Assembly: GCF_009857815.1 (NCBI RefSeq)
Contig: NZ_WVVW01000010.1
Location: 124,001 to 188,000 of the forward strand
Direction of reading: 5' to 3'
DNA length: 64,000 bases
From: Pseudomaricurvus sp. HS19
GTDB taxonomy: Bacteria; Pseudomonadota; Gammaproteobacteria; Pseudomonadales; Cellvibrionaceae
Shown piece by piece: positions 17,114 to 28,952 of the stretch. A model generated the notes under the pieces. That model had not been told where the DNA came from and did no database searches. It worked only from the letters and a program-made list of their open reading frames with translations. Both the position numbers and the translations under genes were made by a program. Within the stretch, counting starts at the first letter, position 1, and each line of letters opens with the position of its first letter.

Positions 17114-17938
17114 TCAGGGCTCCCATTCACTGCGACGCAGCGGCTGCATCAGCAGCCGTAACAGCGAACGATTCTTGGCCGAACGAAACTGCAGTAGCCC
17201 TATGGCCATCTGTTGATGACCGTCACGGGGTTGTGCCACGTAGGTGCCAAACAGGCGATCCCAACAGCTCAGGTTAAAACCGTAGTTGGAATCAGTCTCC
17301 TGTTGGTACCAGGAGTGGTGTACGCGATGCATGTCCGGCGTTACCAGTAACCAGCGCAGTCGTTTCTCCAACGGTGGAGGCAGCTCGATGTTGGCGTGAT
17401 TAAACATGGCCAACCCATTGAGAATAATCTCAAACAGCAGCACCACTTGCGCTGGTATTCCCAGGCTCACAATAACGACTGCCTTGATCAGCATGGAGAG
17501 CAGTATTTCCAGTGGGTGAAAACGCAGGGCACTGCTCACATCCAGTTCGGTATCCGTGTGGTGTACACGGTGCAGACGCCACAGCCAGGGCACTTTGTGG
17601 AACAGCAGGTGTTGTGCCCATATCACCAGGTCCAGTAGTACCAGCAACAGGATCCACTGCCATATCGGTGTGTGCTCTGACTGCCAGCCAGCTTGATTGA
17701 ACAGCCCCCACTGCTGTTGCTGCGCCAGCAGCGCGGTGCCCACTGCGGCAGCCGGGAACAGCACTCTTATGGCCAGTGTGTTGATCAGCGCCAGTGACAG
17801 GTTGCCCAGCCAGCGTGAAGCACGTATGCCGCTGTCATTGTGACGTCGTGGCCGCAGCCGTTCCAGAAGATACATAAGCATGAAGACTGCAATAAAAATC
17901 AGCAGTCGCCAGAAGCCTTCGTTTTCGATCCAGTTCAT
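17114..17938 (-). CDS. sterol desaturase / fatty acid hydroxylase family membrane protein
   Basis: A 274-residue membrane di-iron enzyme. The histidine clusters are HLLFH, HRVHH (after LWRL) and the later HANIE and HRVHHS. They match the H-x3-H, H-x2-HH pattern of the fatty acid hydroxylase superfamily. Four to five hydrophobic segments precede and separate them. The reaction is O2-dependent hydroxylation or desaturation of a lipid; the substrate is not readable. It converges with the exported methyltransferase and is not part of a visible operon. Confidence 0.85.
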   Translation of the reverse strand: MNWIENEGFWRLLIFIAVFMLMYLLERLRPRRHNDSGIRASRWLGNLSLALINTLAIRVLFPAAAVGTALLAQQQQWGLFNQAGWQSEHTPIWQWILLLVLLDLVIWAQHLLFHKVPWLWRLHRVHHTDTELDVSSALRFHPLEILLSMLIKAVVIVSLGIPAQVVLLFEIILNGLAMFNHANIELPPPLEKRLRWLLVTPDMHRVHHSWYQQETDSNYGFNLSCWDRLFGTYVAQPRDGHQQMAIGLLQFRSAKNRSLLRLLMQPLRRSEWEP

Positions 17939-20799
<2,861 letters not shown>

Positions 20800-20843
20800 T
20801 GCGGTTGCGGTGCCGGCCTGACCGGAACCGGGTGATGTAAACG

Positions 20844-20875
20844 AAACGGCGACATAGCAATATGTCGCCGTTTTT
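20844..20875 (+). terminator. Rho-independent terminator of katG
   Basis: AACGGCGACATA-GCAA-TATGTCGCCGTT followed by T's forms a strong hairpin 45 bp after the katG stop. Confidence 0.85.
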
Positions 20876-20966
20876 CTACGCGGTAAAAAGATCGCCCTGC
20901 GAACTTTTTGGGGTTCTCTCCGTGATAGACTGTACGCCATCGGAATTATTGCTGGAAACACATAAG

Positions 20967-21815
20967 ATGAAATACATCGGTGCCCACGTCAGCGCCTCTG
21001 GCGGGGTGGAGAACGCCCCCATCAATGCCCACAAGATCGGCGCCACCGCCTTCGCGCTGTTCACCAAAAACCAGCGCCAATGGCAGGCCAAACCGCTCAC
21101 GGAAGAAAGCATTACTGCGTTTAAACAGAACTGCAAAAAATACGGATACACACCGGAACAGATACTGCCACACGACAGCTACCTGATTAACCTCGGTCAC
21201 CCGGAGTCGGAGCCGCTGGAAAAATCCCGCGCGGCGTTTATCGACGAGATGGAGCGCTGCCAGCAGCTGGGGTTGGTCTATCTCAATTTTCACCCAGGCT
21301 CGCATCTGAAGAAGATCGACGAGGCGGACTGTCTCAGCCGCATTGCCGAGTCGCTCAATATCGCCCTGGACTCCACGGCAGGAGTTACTGCTGTTATCGA
21401 AAACACCGCCGGGCAGGGGAGTAACCTGGGGCACCGTTTCGAACACCTGGCAGCGATCATCGAGCAGGTGGAGGACAAGGGCCGCATTGGAGTCTGCCTC
21501 GACACCTGTCACAGCTTTGCTGCCGGCTACGACCTGCGCACACCGGAGGCCTGTGAGCAGACCTTTGCCGAGTTTGAGCGGGTGGTGGGTTTTGATTATC
21601 TCTGTGGCATGCACCTCAACGGCTCCAAGTCCGCCTTTAACAGTCATGTGGACCGTCACCACAGCCTGGGTGACGGTAACCTGGGTATGAGCGTGTTTGA
21701 GTTCATCATGACCGACAAGCGTTTTGATGGTATCCCGCTGGTGCTGGAGACCATTGATGAATCCATATGGCCGGACGAGATCCGGTTGCTGCAGGGACTG
21801 GCGGCTGTTGCCTGA
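20967..21815 (+). CDS. nfo: endonuclease IV (AP endonuclease)
   Basis: A 282-residue zinc-dependent AP endonuclease for base excision repair, close to E. coli Nfo (285). It starts [17 protein letters not shown]. The AP endonuclease family 2 signatures follow: [52 protein letters not shown], and [14 protein letters not shown], which carry the three-zinc histidine/glutamate/aspartate ligands. An open frame runs back to 20862 into the katG terminator, but only ATG 20967 gives the family start. Position after katG fits a role in repairing oxidative damage, though the terminator separates the transcripts. Confidence 0.94.
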   Translation: MKYIGAHVSASGGVENAPINAHKIGATAFALFTKNQRQWQAKPLTEESITAFKQNCKKYGYTPEQILPHDSYLINLGHPESEPLEKSRAAFIDEMERCQQLGLVYLNFHPGSHLKKIDEADCLSRIAESLNIALDSTAGVTAVIENTAGQGSNLGHRFEHLAAIIEQVEDKGRIGVCLDTCHSFAAGYDLRTPEACEQTFAEFERVVGFDYLCGMHLNGSKSAFNSHVDRHHSLGDGNLGMSVFEFIMTDKRFDGIPLVLETIDESIWPDEIRLLQGLAAVA

Positions 21816-21878
21816 GCTAAGCCATTTTTCGAACACAGTACTGTAAACGTTGGCAGCCCGGACCAGTCTCCCCTGCTG

Positions 21879-21960
21879 TCACCCCCGCGAAGGCGGGGGT
21901 CCATTGGAGGAGAACCGTAGCTCTCCAACTCATCAAAAGTCACCCCCGGGGAATGACGGT
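21879..21960. repeat. palindromic intergenic repeat (GTCACCCCCGCG family)
   Basis: A small element begins TGTCACCCCCGCGAAGGCGG, whose arms GTCACCCCCGC / GCGGGGGT pair, and ends with an imperfect inverted half (CACCCCCGGGGAATGAC). The same family, in its ATTCCCGC variant, is found inside hsdM at 46335-46363. Such elements are dispersed in many proteobacterial genomes. Confidence 0.65.
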
Positions 21961-22041
21961 ATTTGTGTCACGGCAGAGACGGCGTTTATCCGGGGCCAAC
22001 CGGAGTTTCTGTCCCGTGAATAACAATAATCGGGTCTTCTT

Positions 22042-22854
22042 ATGCTTTATCTGGTATTGCTCGGTCCTTTGGTCGCCTACCTGTTTTATCGGCTGATCAT
22101 CAACCTCCTGCACCAACGCCGCGAGCGGCGCCGGCAACTATTGCGGTCCACACCACTGGCCCCCGGGTGGCTGGCACTGTTACAGAGTGATTTCCCGCTG
22201 TATCGTCGCCTGCCTGCCGATCTGCAGCAAAAGCTGCAGGGGCATATGCAGGTGTTTATGGCAGAGAAGGTCTTTGTGGGCTGCGACGGCTTTGTGGTTA
22301 CCGATGAAGTGCGCCTGTTGATCGCCGCGCAGGCTTGCCTGCTGATCCTCAACAACGGCAATGATTACTACCCCACCTTTGAAAGCATTCTGGTCTACCC
22401 CTCCAGCTACGCGGCGCCTGTGCAGCGGCAGGAGGGCTACCTGCGCTCTGACCATGTCGACACCCGCGCCGGTGAGTCCTGGCACCGGGGGCCGGTGGTG
22501 CTGGCCTGGGACCAGGTGTGGCGCGGCGCCCTGCACGAGCGCGATGGCCACAATGTGGTGATGCACGAGTTTGCCCATAAGCTGGATGAGGAGAACGGCA
22601 CCGGCCCTGGGCTGCCGCTGTTGCGCAGCAGCGGCCAATACAAAGACTGGGCGCGGATTTTCAGTGCTGAGTACGAACAGCTCTGCCGTCACGGCGACCT
22701 GGTTATCGACAGTTACGGTGCCGAAAATGCCGCCGAGTTTTTTGCCGTGGTGACAGAAGTCTTCTTCGAAAAGCCGCAACAACTGCAACAGCGCCACGGC
22801 GATCTGTACGAACAGCTGCGCCTCTATTATCAGCTCGACCCGGTACAATGGTGA
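22042..22854 (+). CDS. mtfA: MtfA-like M90 zinc metallopeptidase
   Basis: A 270-residue protein of the MtfA (DgsA anti-repressor, formerly YeeI) family. An N-terminal hydrophobic segment (MLYLVLLGPLVAYLFYRLIINLL) probably anchors it, unlike cytosolic E. coli MtfA. The gluzincin motif VVMHEFAHKLDEENG provides H-E-x2-H plus the following Asp/Glu, and YGAENAAEFFAVVTEVFFEKP provides the third ligand and family signature. In E. coli MtfA binds the Mlc repressor and so affects glucose uptake; whether it does so here is unknown. It is a single gene. Confidence 0.88.
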   Translation: MLYLVLLGPLVAYLFYRLIINLLHQRRERRRQLLRSTPLAPGWLALLQSDFPLYRRLPADLQQKLQGHMQVFMAEKVFVGCDGFVVTDEVRLLIAAQACLLILNNGNDYYPTFESILVYPSSYAAPVQRQEGYLRSDHVDTRAGESWHRGPVVLAWDQVWRGALHERDGHNVVMHEFAHKLDEENGTGPGLPLLRSSGQYKDWARIFSAEYEQLCRHGDLVIDSYGAENAAEFFAVVTEVFFEKPQQLQQRHGDLYEQLRLYYQLDPVQW

Positions 22855-22988
22855 TGGCTACCCCTGCGAGTGACGCTGCGCAGGGTAAAGCGTAAGGATT
22901 TGTTTACCTCGCGCCGTCGCGTGGCTCTCCACTGCCATTTCCATTACGCTTGTAGACTTCATGCCCATAACAATAAAACAGTGAATCT

Positions 22989-24260
22989 ATGAGTCTGCGT
23001 CGTTTCGCCGTACAGCCCCACTTCCATGGCTGGAGGCTGGTCGGGTTTTCCACCATCAGCCAGTTTATTGCCATGGGGTTCAGTATCTACATCCTTGGAT
23101 TGTACATTCAGCCCCTGGCCACAGAGTTCAATGTCTCCCCCGGCACACTGGGTTGGGGCATGGGCATCTTTTACCTGATAAGTTCGGCCATGGGGCCACT
23201 GGTAGGCAGCTGGGTTGATAAAGGCCACGCCCGGCTGGTGCTGACGCTGGGGGCGTTGGTATTTGCCCTCGGCTTTGTGCTGATGTCCCTGGTGAGCAGC
23301 CTCTGGCAGGCCGCTCTGGTGTGCACCTTCCTGTTGGCGCCGGGGGCCTGCATGCTCGGGGTTCTGCCCTGCGCCACGCTGCTGGTGCAGTGGTTTGAGC
23401 GGCGCCAGAGTTTTGCTGTGGGCATTGCGGCGATCGGTATTTCGCTGGGTGGTTTCGTTATGCCGCCCATTGCCAATGGTCTGATCGACGCGCTGGGTTG
23501 GCGCACCAGCCTGTTGGTGCTGGGACTGTTTGTGGCGGCGTTCCTGTTGCCCCTGAGCTGGGCGCTGGTGGTGGGGCGGCCGGCGGACGTGGGGCAATTT
23601 GCGGATGGCGACACGCCGGACTCTGCCAGTGAGGCCGGCACAGAAAACTTTGACCGTTCTTCAGAACAGCCAGCAGTGGCAGCCCTGACCGCCAAAGCCA
23701 TCGTCATGCAGAAAACTTTCTGGTTGCTGACCGGCTGCATCGGTTTGCTGTCTCTCTGCAGCATCATGATGGTGACCTTTATGGTGCCCTACGCTCGGGT
23801 CGCCGGACTGAGCAGTGACACCAGCGCGCTGCTGATCTCTCTCTATGCCGGCTCGGCGGTGGTGGGCAAGTTTCTGCTGGGCTGGGTGGGCGATCACTTC
23901 TCCCGCCGCAAGATCATGGTGTTGATTCAGCTGGTGGGGGCCCTGGGCTGGCTATGTATGGTGGTGTGGCAAAACACCGCGGCGCTGATGGCCTCGGCTG
24001 CCCTGGTGGGCTTTGCGGTAGGTGGCATGACCCCGTTGTGGGCGACCCTGATTGCGTTGCACTTCGGGCCGGCGGCATTTGGCCGGGTGAAAGGCATTAT
24101 GACCCTGGCGATGACCGTCTTCCTGATTATCCCCGGTCCGCTGGGCGGTTACCTGTACGACCGGTTTGGTTCCTATGAGGCGGGCTTTGCCATGGTGTGG
24201 TGGGTGTTACCGCTGGCGTTGTTGTGTGCGTGGCTGCTGCCGGAAAAGCGGCGCAGTTAA
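22989..24260 (+). CDS. MFS transporter (OFA / monocarboxylate-like)
   Basis: A 423-residue, 12-helix major facilitator. The first half has GLYIQPLATEFNVSPGTLGWGMGIFYLISSAMGPLVGSWVDKG, including the motif-A-like loop. A central cytoplasmic loop (about residues 205-235, acidic) precedes the second half, whose loop reads GWVGDHFSRRKIM. The pattern resembles transporters of organic acids such as oxalate/formate or monocarboxylates, but the substrate is open. It is a lone gene between mtfA and the convergent Nudix gene. Confidence 0.8.
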   Translation: MSLRRFAVQPHFHGWRLVGFSTISQFIAMGFSIYILGLYIQPLATEFNVSPGTLGWGMGIFYLISSAMGPLVGSWVDKGHARLVLTLGALVFALGFVLMSLVSSLWQAALVCTFLLAPGACMLGVLPCATLLVQWFERRQSFAVGIAAIGISLGGFVMPPIANGLIDALGWRTSLLVLGLFVAAFLLPLSWALVVGRPADVGQFADGDTPDSASEAGTENFDRSSEQPAVAALTAKAIVMQKTFWLLTGCIGLLSLCSIMMVTFMVPYARVAGLSSDTSALLISLYAGSAVVGKFLLGWVGDHFSRRKIMVLIQLVGALGWLCMVVWQNTAALMASAALVGFAVGGMTPLWATLIALHFGPAAFGRVKGIMTLAMTVFLIIPGPLGGYLYDRFGSYEAGFAMVWWVLPLALLCAWLLPEKRRS

Positions 24261-24320
24261 TCTCTCCCGAAGTTTGTTGACCACCTGCGGGAGCTCGTAC
24301 GCTTTCTGCGGGTGGCTCCC

Positions 24321-24893
24321 TTATTTCAGGCAAGGATCCTGTTCACTCAGCAGTCCATCCTGCAGCTGCTGGCGCATGGCGCGCAGGGATTTACTCCACA
24401 GCGGGTATGCGGTGGCGCCCTGGCCAATGGCTGTGACGGTCGGTTTCGGCTGCGGGCTGTCTAGTGCGGACAGCAATACCTTGTGCTCCACCCAGATCCA
24501 CCTTGAGCGTTCCACATCCTGACACTGGCGAGGGGTGCTGATGGTGGTCGTATCGATGTAGGGTACCCGCGCTACAAAGGCGTAAAAGCCGTGGGCGACC
24601 GAGGGGCCCACCAGTGCGATTTCCTTCAGGTTGAAACTGCAGTTGGTCTCTTCATAAAACTCGCGCCGGGCGGTGGCGTCGGCGGTTTCGTTACCCTTGG
24701 GGCCACCGCCAAACGCGGCCCAGGCGCGGCGGCCAAGGGCCGGGTCGAAGGCCAAGAGGTAGCGGGCACCCTGGTCCGTGCAGGCGTAAGGGAGGACACC
24801 GGCGTTAACCTTGCGAGGGGTGTCCGCCCCTGCGGCTGCCGCTGACAGCAGGGCCAGCAGCGGGACGATTGTAGCGACTGTTTTGTATTTCAT
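24321..24893 (-). CDS. exported Nudix hydrolase-like protein
   Basis: A 190-residue protein with a Sec signal peptide (MKYKTVATIVPLLALLSAAAAGA). The Nudix domain has the Nudix box GGPKGNETADATARREFYEE followed by T-N, where the last conserved Gly of G-x5-E-x7-REUXEEXGU is replaced. The catalytic REXXEE glutamates are all present. Nudix enzymes hydrolyse nucleoside diphosphates linked to another group and are normally cytosolic, so an exported version is notable. It converges with the MFS gene. Confidence 0.8.
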   Translation of the reverse strand: MKYKTVATIVPLLALLSAAAAGADTPRKVNAGVLPYACTDQGARYLLAFDPALGRRAWAAFGGGPKGNETADATARREFYEETNCSFNLKEIALVGPSVAHGFYAFVARVPYIDTTTISTPRQCQDVERSRWIWVEHKVLLSALDSPQPKPTVTAIGQGATAYPLWSKSLRAMRQQLQDGLLSEQDPCLK

Positions 24894-24959
24894 CCGGTGG
24901 CCCGGGCTCGTGCCTGGTCAAAAAGGGGTAGTGTAATACCGCACTGGCGACAGGCAAGT

Positions 24960-26075
24960 TTACTGCAACTTGCTGCGCACCATGCGCGTCGCCAGCGTCA
25001 GTGTCACCAGCGCGATCACCGCCAATGGCCAGGCGTTGGCAAACACCTGCTGCGGCGGCAGGGATTTGAGGAAGCTGCCCTGCAGGATAATCAGGAAATG
25101 TTTCAGGGGAATGGCCTCCGCTATCCACTGCAGCACCCTGGGCATATTCTCAATCGGGGTGGCAAAGCCGGACATGATCACCACCGGCACCACAATGGCG
25201 AAGATGCCGAGGATTGCCTGCTGCTGGGTGGAGCAGACGGAAGAGATCATCAGGCCGATACCCACCACCGACAGAATAAACAGCATCATGCAGACCAATA
25301 GCAGCCACAGTGAGCCGGTAAAGGGCACGCCAAAGAGGAATATGGCCGCGGCCATCATCACACAGCCCAGCACCAGGCCTACCAGAAACGCCGGAATCGT
25401 CTTGGCGATAATAATCTCGGTGGGTGTGCAGGGGGAGACCAGCAGCTGGTCGAAGGTCCCCAGCTCCCGTTCGCGGGCGATAGAGAGTGCGGTCACCATC
25501 AGTGCCATCAGCATCACCAGAATGCCGGTGAGGCTCGGTACCACAAACCAGCGGTAGGTGAGATTGGGGTTGAACCAGTGGCGCACCGTGGCGGGATCAC
25601 TGGCGCCACGGCTGCCGTGGGACTGGATGGTGGCGGAGACATTACCGGCAATGGTCTGCAGGTAACCCAGGGTGATCTGCGAGGTGTTGGCCTTGCGGCC
25701 GTCGAGGATCACCTGCAGTTCGCCCCCTTCGCCGCTGGCCACCCGCGCACTGAAGTTGTCGGCAATGACAATGCCGGCAATCACCTGCTGGGTGTCGACC
25801 AGGCGGGCCAGCTCTTTTTCATTGGCCACCCGGTGAGTGCGGCGCACCAGGTCAGAGGCCTCCAGTTGCTGTATAAATTCCACCGACGCGGCACCACTGT
25901 CGCGATTGAGCAGTGCCACATCAATGTTGCTCACCTCCAGCGTCATGGCGAAGGAGAAGATAAACAGCTGCATCAGCGGCGGGCCCAGCAGGATGAAACG
26001 GCTCTTGGGATCACGCAGGATACTCAGCATCTCTTTCACCACCTGCGCGCGGATGCGGGTATAACGGGCGCCCAT
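24960..26075 (-). CDS. ybhR: ABC-2 exporter permease YbhR-like
   Basis: A 371-residue ABC-2 permease starting MGARYTRIRAQVVKEMLS; the frame is open further upstream inside ybhS. It has one N-terminal helix, a large periplasmic domain (about residues 45-180) and five C-terminal helices (VVPSLTGILVMLMALMVTAL onward) with the ABC-2 motif SIARERELGTFDQLLVSP. E. coli YbhR is 368 residues. It is the last gene of the cecR-ybhG-ybhF-ybhS-ybhR operon, separated from ybhS by 2 bp. The complex exports cations or antibiotics in E. coli (cefoperazone and chloramphenicol sensitivity, Na+/Li+ efflux reported). Confidence 0.88.
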   Translation of the reverse strand: MGARYTRIRAQVVKEMLSILRDPKSRFILLGPPLMQLFIFSFAMTLEVSNIDVALLNRDSGAASVEFIQQLEASDLVRRTHRVANEKELARLVDTQQVIAGIVIADNFSARVASGEGGELQVILDGRKANTSQITLGYLQTIAGNVSATIQSHGSRGASDPATVRHWFNPNLTYRWFVVPSLTGILVMLMALMVTALSIARERELGTFDQLLVSPCTPTEIIIAKTIPAFLVGLVLGCVMMAAAIFLFGVPFTGSLWLLLVCMMLFILSVVGIGLMISSVCSTQQQAILGIFAIVVPVVIMSGFATPIENMPRVLQWIAEAIPLKHFLIILQGSFLKSLPPQQVFANAWPLAVIALVTLTLATRMVRSKLQ

Positions 26076-26077
26076 GG

Positions 26078-27211
26078 TCAGCGCTCCAGACTCTTGCGGG
26101 TGTTCCTGGCCACCAGCGCCATGAGGATCACACCCAGCAGGAACATGGCGCCAATGGCGGGCCACAACAGTGGCCACACATCACCGGCGAGAAACACCGT
26201 CTGCAGTGCCGAGTTGAAATAGCGTGCCGGAACCAAATGGGTCAGCAGTTGCAGCGGCAGCGGCATGGAGCTGATCTCAAACAGAAAGCCCGATAGCAGG
26301 AAGGCGGGCAGGAAGCCTGCCAGCAGTGCCACCTGCGAGGCGATAAACTGGTTGCGGGCGAGGGTGGAGATCAGCAGCCCCTGGCCCAGTGCCGGCAACA
26401 GGAACACCGCCGACAAAAACAGCAGCGTAAACACCGAGCCGCGCAGCGGAATACCGAACACCCACACCGCCATGGCGGTGGTCAGTGCGGTGGCCAGCAG
26501 GCCCAGCACGAAGTAGGGTACCAGCTTGCCGGTGAGAATCTCCAGCGGCGTGGCCGGTGTGGCAAACAGGCCCTCCATGGTGCCGCGCTCCCACTCCCGC
26601 GCTACCACCAATGCGGTGAGCAGGGTGCCGATCATGGTCATGATGATGGCCAGCGCACCTGGCACCAGCGCGCGGCGGGTCTCCATCTCCGGGTTAAACC
26701 AGAAGCGCTGCTGCAGGGCCACCGGCTGGGTGGGCATGACGCCGCGATCCTGCAGCCACTGCTGCACCGTGCCGCGGGCGTAGTTAGCGACAAAGGTGGC
26801 GGTGTTGGGCTGGGTACCGTCGGTAATGACCTGCACCACCGATTGCGGTGGGAACTGCTGCAGGCGACGATCAAAATCCTGCGGGATCACCACATAGCCG
26901 CGCAACTTGCCGGCGGTGAGCAGGGGCGCTGCCTCGCGCCGGTCCCGGGTGGGAGTGACCGCAAAGTAGCGGCTGCCGGCAAAGGCGGCGGCCAGCGACT
27001 GGGCCGCTTCGGTGTCGCTCTCCAGCACCACGCCGATGCGCACGTTGCGGGTGTCGAGGGAGACAGCGTAGGCAAACAGCAACAGCAGCACCAGTGGCAG
27101 CACAAAGGCCACCAGCAGGGTGGAGGGGTCGCGGAACACCTGCAGCGTCTCCTTGCGGGTGATGGCCAGCAGCCGCTGCATACTGAAACGCTGACTCATA
27201 TGCGGGTTCAT
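26078..27211 (-). CDS. ybhS: ABC-2 exporter permease YbhS-like
   Basis: A 377-residue ABC-2 permease, the same length as E. coli YbhS. An N-terminal cytoplasmic segment (AITRKETLQVFRDPSTLLVAFVLPLVLLLLF) and first helix are followed by a periplasmic domain and five helices with VVAREWERGTMEGLFATPATPLEIL. It pairs with YbhR to form a heterodimeric membrane channel. It overlaps the ybhF stop by four bases, showing translational coupling. Confidence 0.9.
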   Translation of the reverse strand: MNPHMSQRFSMQRLLAITRKETLQVFRDPSTLLVAFVLPLVLLLLFAYAVSLDTRNVRIGVVLESDTEAAQSLAAAFAGSRYFAVTPTRDRREAAPLLTAGKLRGYVVIPQDFDRRLQQFPPQSVVQVITDGTQPNTATFVANYARGTVQQWLQDRGVMPTQPVALQQRFWFNPEMETRRALVPGALAIIMTMIGTLLTALVVAREWERGTMEGLFATPATPLEILTGKLVPYFVLGLLATALTTAMAVWVFGIPLRGSVFTLLFLSAVFLLPALGQGLLISTLARNQFIASQVALLAGFLPAFLLSGFLFEISSMPLPLQLLTHLVPARYFNSALQTVFLAGDVWPLLWPAIGAMFLLGVILMALVARNTRKSLER

Positions 27212-28944
27212 ACGGGAAGCTCACTTAAATCGGCACGCTCGATCAGGCGGATAAACGCCTCCTCCATGGTGAGCTCTTCGTCGCCGTGATGCGCCGCTTC
27301 GCGCTTGAGACCGTCGGGGGTATCCAGGGCAATCAGGCGCGAACGATACATCAGTGCCACCCGGTCACAGTACTCCGCTTCATCCATAAAATGGGTGGTC
27401 ACCATCACCGTAACCCCTTTGCGCACGAGACCGTTGATGTGGGTCCAGAACTCGCGCCGGGTAATGGGATCGACGCCGGAGGTGGGCTCATCTAGAAACA
27501 GCACCGGTGGCCGGTGCATTAGTGAGCAGGCCAGCGCCAGCCGCTGTTTGTAGCCCAGCGACAGATCGTCGGGGGCGGAATCCAGCAGCGGGCGCAGCTC
27601 GAAGACGTCCACCATTTCGTCGATACGCTGCTGCTTACAGGCGCCCGTCAGGCCGTAAACCCCGGCGGCAAACTCCAGGTTCTGGCGCACCGACAAGAGC
27701 CCGTAGAGGGAAAACTTCTGCGCCATATAGCCAAGGCGGTTCTTCGCCTCGCTGGCGGCGCGGGCCAGGTCCAGCCCCACCACCTGTGCCTGTCCGGTGC
27801 TGGGCTTGAGCAGGCCGCAGAGCATTTTGAAGGTGGTGGATTTGCCGGCGCCGTTGGGGCCCAGCAGGCCGAAAATTTCCCCCTGGCGCACTTCAAAACT
27901 GACATCGTCGGTGGCGACAAAATCGCCGAAGCGGCGGGTCAGGTTGCTGCAGGCAACGGCGATATCGCTCTCCAGACTCACCGGCTCCATCAGCTCGGCA
28001 ATCACCGAGGTGCCGCCGGGCCCACCACCCAGCAGACTCACAAAGGCGTCCTCAAAGCGGGGCGCGACTGCTTCCAGCTGCGAACCGGCACTGGCAGCCA
28101 GCACCTGCAGCGGCTGCAGGTCGGCATCGGCTTCGGCCACCAGTCGTACGGCGTGACCCTGAATGACGCCATCGCTGACGGCTGGCAGGTCCAGCGCCCG
28201 CTGCAGCAGGTGGCGGCGGTCGCCGCGGGGATTGGGGAGGCGGAAGCTGCGCCCCTGCAGGCGGCCGGTGAGCGCACCCGGCGGGCCGTCGAAGGCGAGT
28301 TGTCCCTGATTGAGCAGCAGCACATGGCGGCACTGCTCTGCTTCATCCAGGTAGGCGGTGGACCAGACCACCGCCATGCCGGAGTCGGTCAGTTCCCCCA
28401 CCATGCGCCACAGCTCCTGCCGGCTGACCGGGTCTACACCCACGCTGGGTTCGTCCAGCAGCAGCACCTGGGGGCGGCCCATCAGGGCGCAGGCGAGGCC
28501 CAGTTTCTGTTTCATGCCGCCGGAGAGTTTGCCGGCCAGCCGCTTGCTGAAGGGGGCCAGCCGGGTGAACTCCAGCAGCCGTTCCCAGGTGCGTTTCTGC
28601 TCGGCGGCCGGCAGTTGCCGCAGTTGGGCGTAGAGGGAGAGGTTCTCCAGCACCGAGAGATCCTCATAGAGACCGAAGCGCTGGGGCATATAACCAACGC
28701 CGGTGGCGATCAGGTGCTGTTGCTGCACTGTATCGGCACCGGCGACGGTAATGTGGCCGGCATCGGGACGCAGCAACCCTGCCATCAGGCGCATGAGAGT
28801 GGTTTTGCCGGCGCCATCGGGCCCCACCAGGCCGGTGAGTTGGCCGGCCCGGATGGTGGCACTGATGCCGTCCAGAGCCGTCACCTGGGGGAAGCGTTTT
28901 ACCACCCCCTGCAGTTCAATGCCCCCGGGCTGCGACTCAGCCAT
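27208..28944 (-). CDS. ybhF: tandem ABC ATPase YbhF-like
   Basis: A 578-residue protein made of two full ABC ATPase domains in one chain, exactly the length of E. coli YbhF. First domain: Walker A GPDGAGKTTLM, signature KLSGGMKQKLGLA, Walker B LLLDEPSVGVDP. Second domain: Walker A GPNGAGKSTTF, signature DLSLGYKQRLALA, Walker B LFLDEPTSGVDP. The linker around residues 290-330 is family-specific. It powers the YbhS/YbhR permease pair. Confidence 0.92.
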   Translation of the reverse strand: MAESQPGGIELQGVVKRFPQVTALDGISATIRAGQLTGLVGPDGAGKTTLMRLMAGLLRPDAGHITVAGADTVQQQHLIATGVGYMPQRFGLYEDLSVLENLSLYAQLRQLPAAEQKRTWERLLEFTRLAPFSKRLAGKLSGGMKQKLGLACALMGRPQVLLLDEPSVGVDPVSRQELWRMVGELTDSGMAVVWSTAYLDEAEQCRHVLLLNQGQLAFDGPPGALTGRLQGRSFRLPNPRGDRRHLLQRALDLPAVSDGVIQGHAVRLVAEADADLQPLQVLAASAGSQLEAVAPRFEDAFVSLLGGGPGGTSVIAELMEPVSLESDIAVACSNLTRRFGDFVATDDVSFEVRQGEIFGLLGPNGAGKSTTFKMLCGLLKPSTGQAQVVGLDLARAASEAKNRLGYMAQKFSLYGLLSVRQNLEFAAGVYGLTGACKQQRIDEMVDVFELRPLLDSAPDDLSLGYKQRLALACSLMHRPPVLFLDEPTSGVDPITRREFWTHINGLVRKGVTVMVTTHFMDEAEYCDRVALMYRSRLIALDTPDGLKREAAHHGDEELTMEEAFIRLIERADLSELPV

Positions 28945-28952
28945 AGCCGCTC

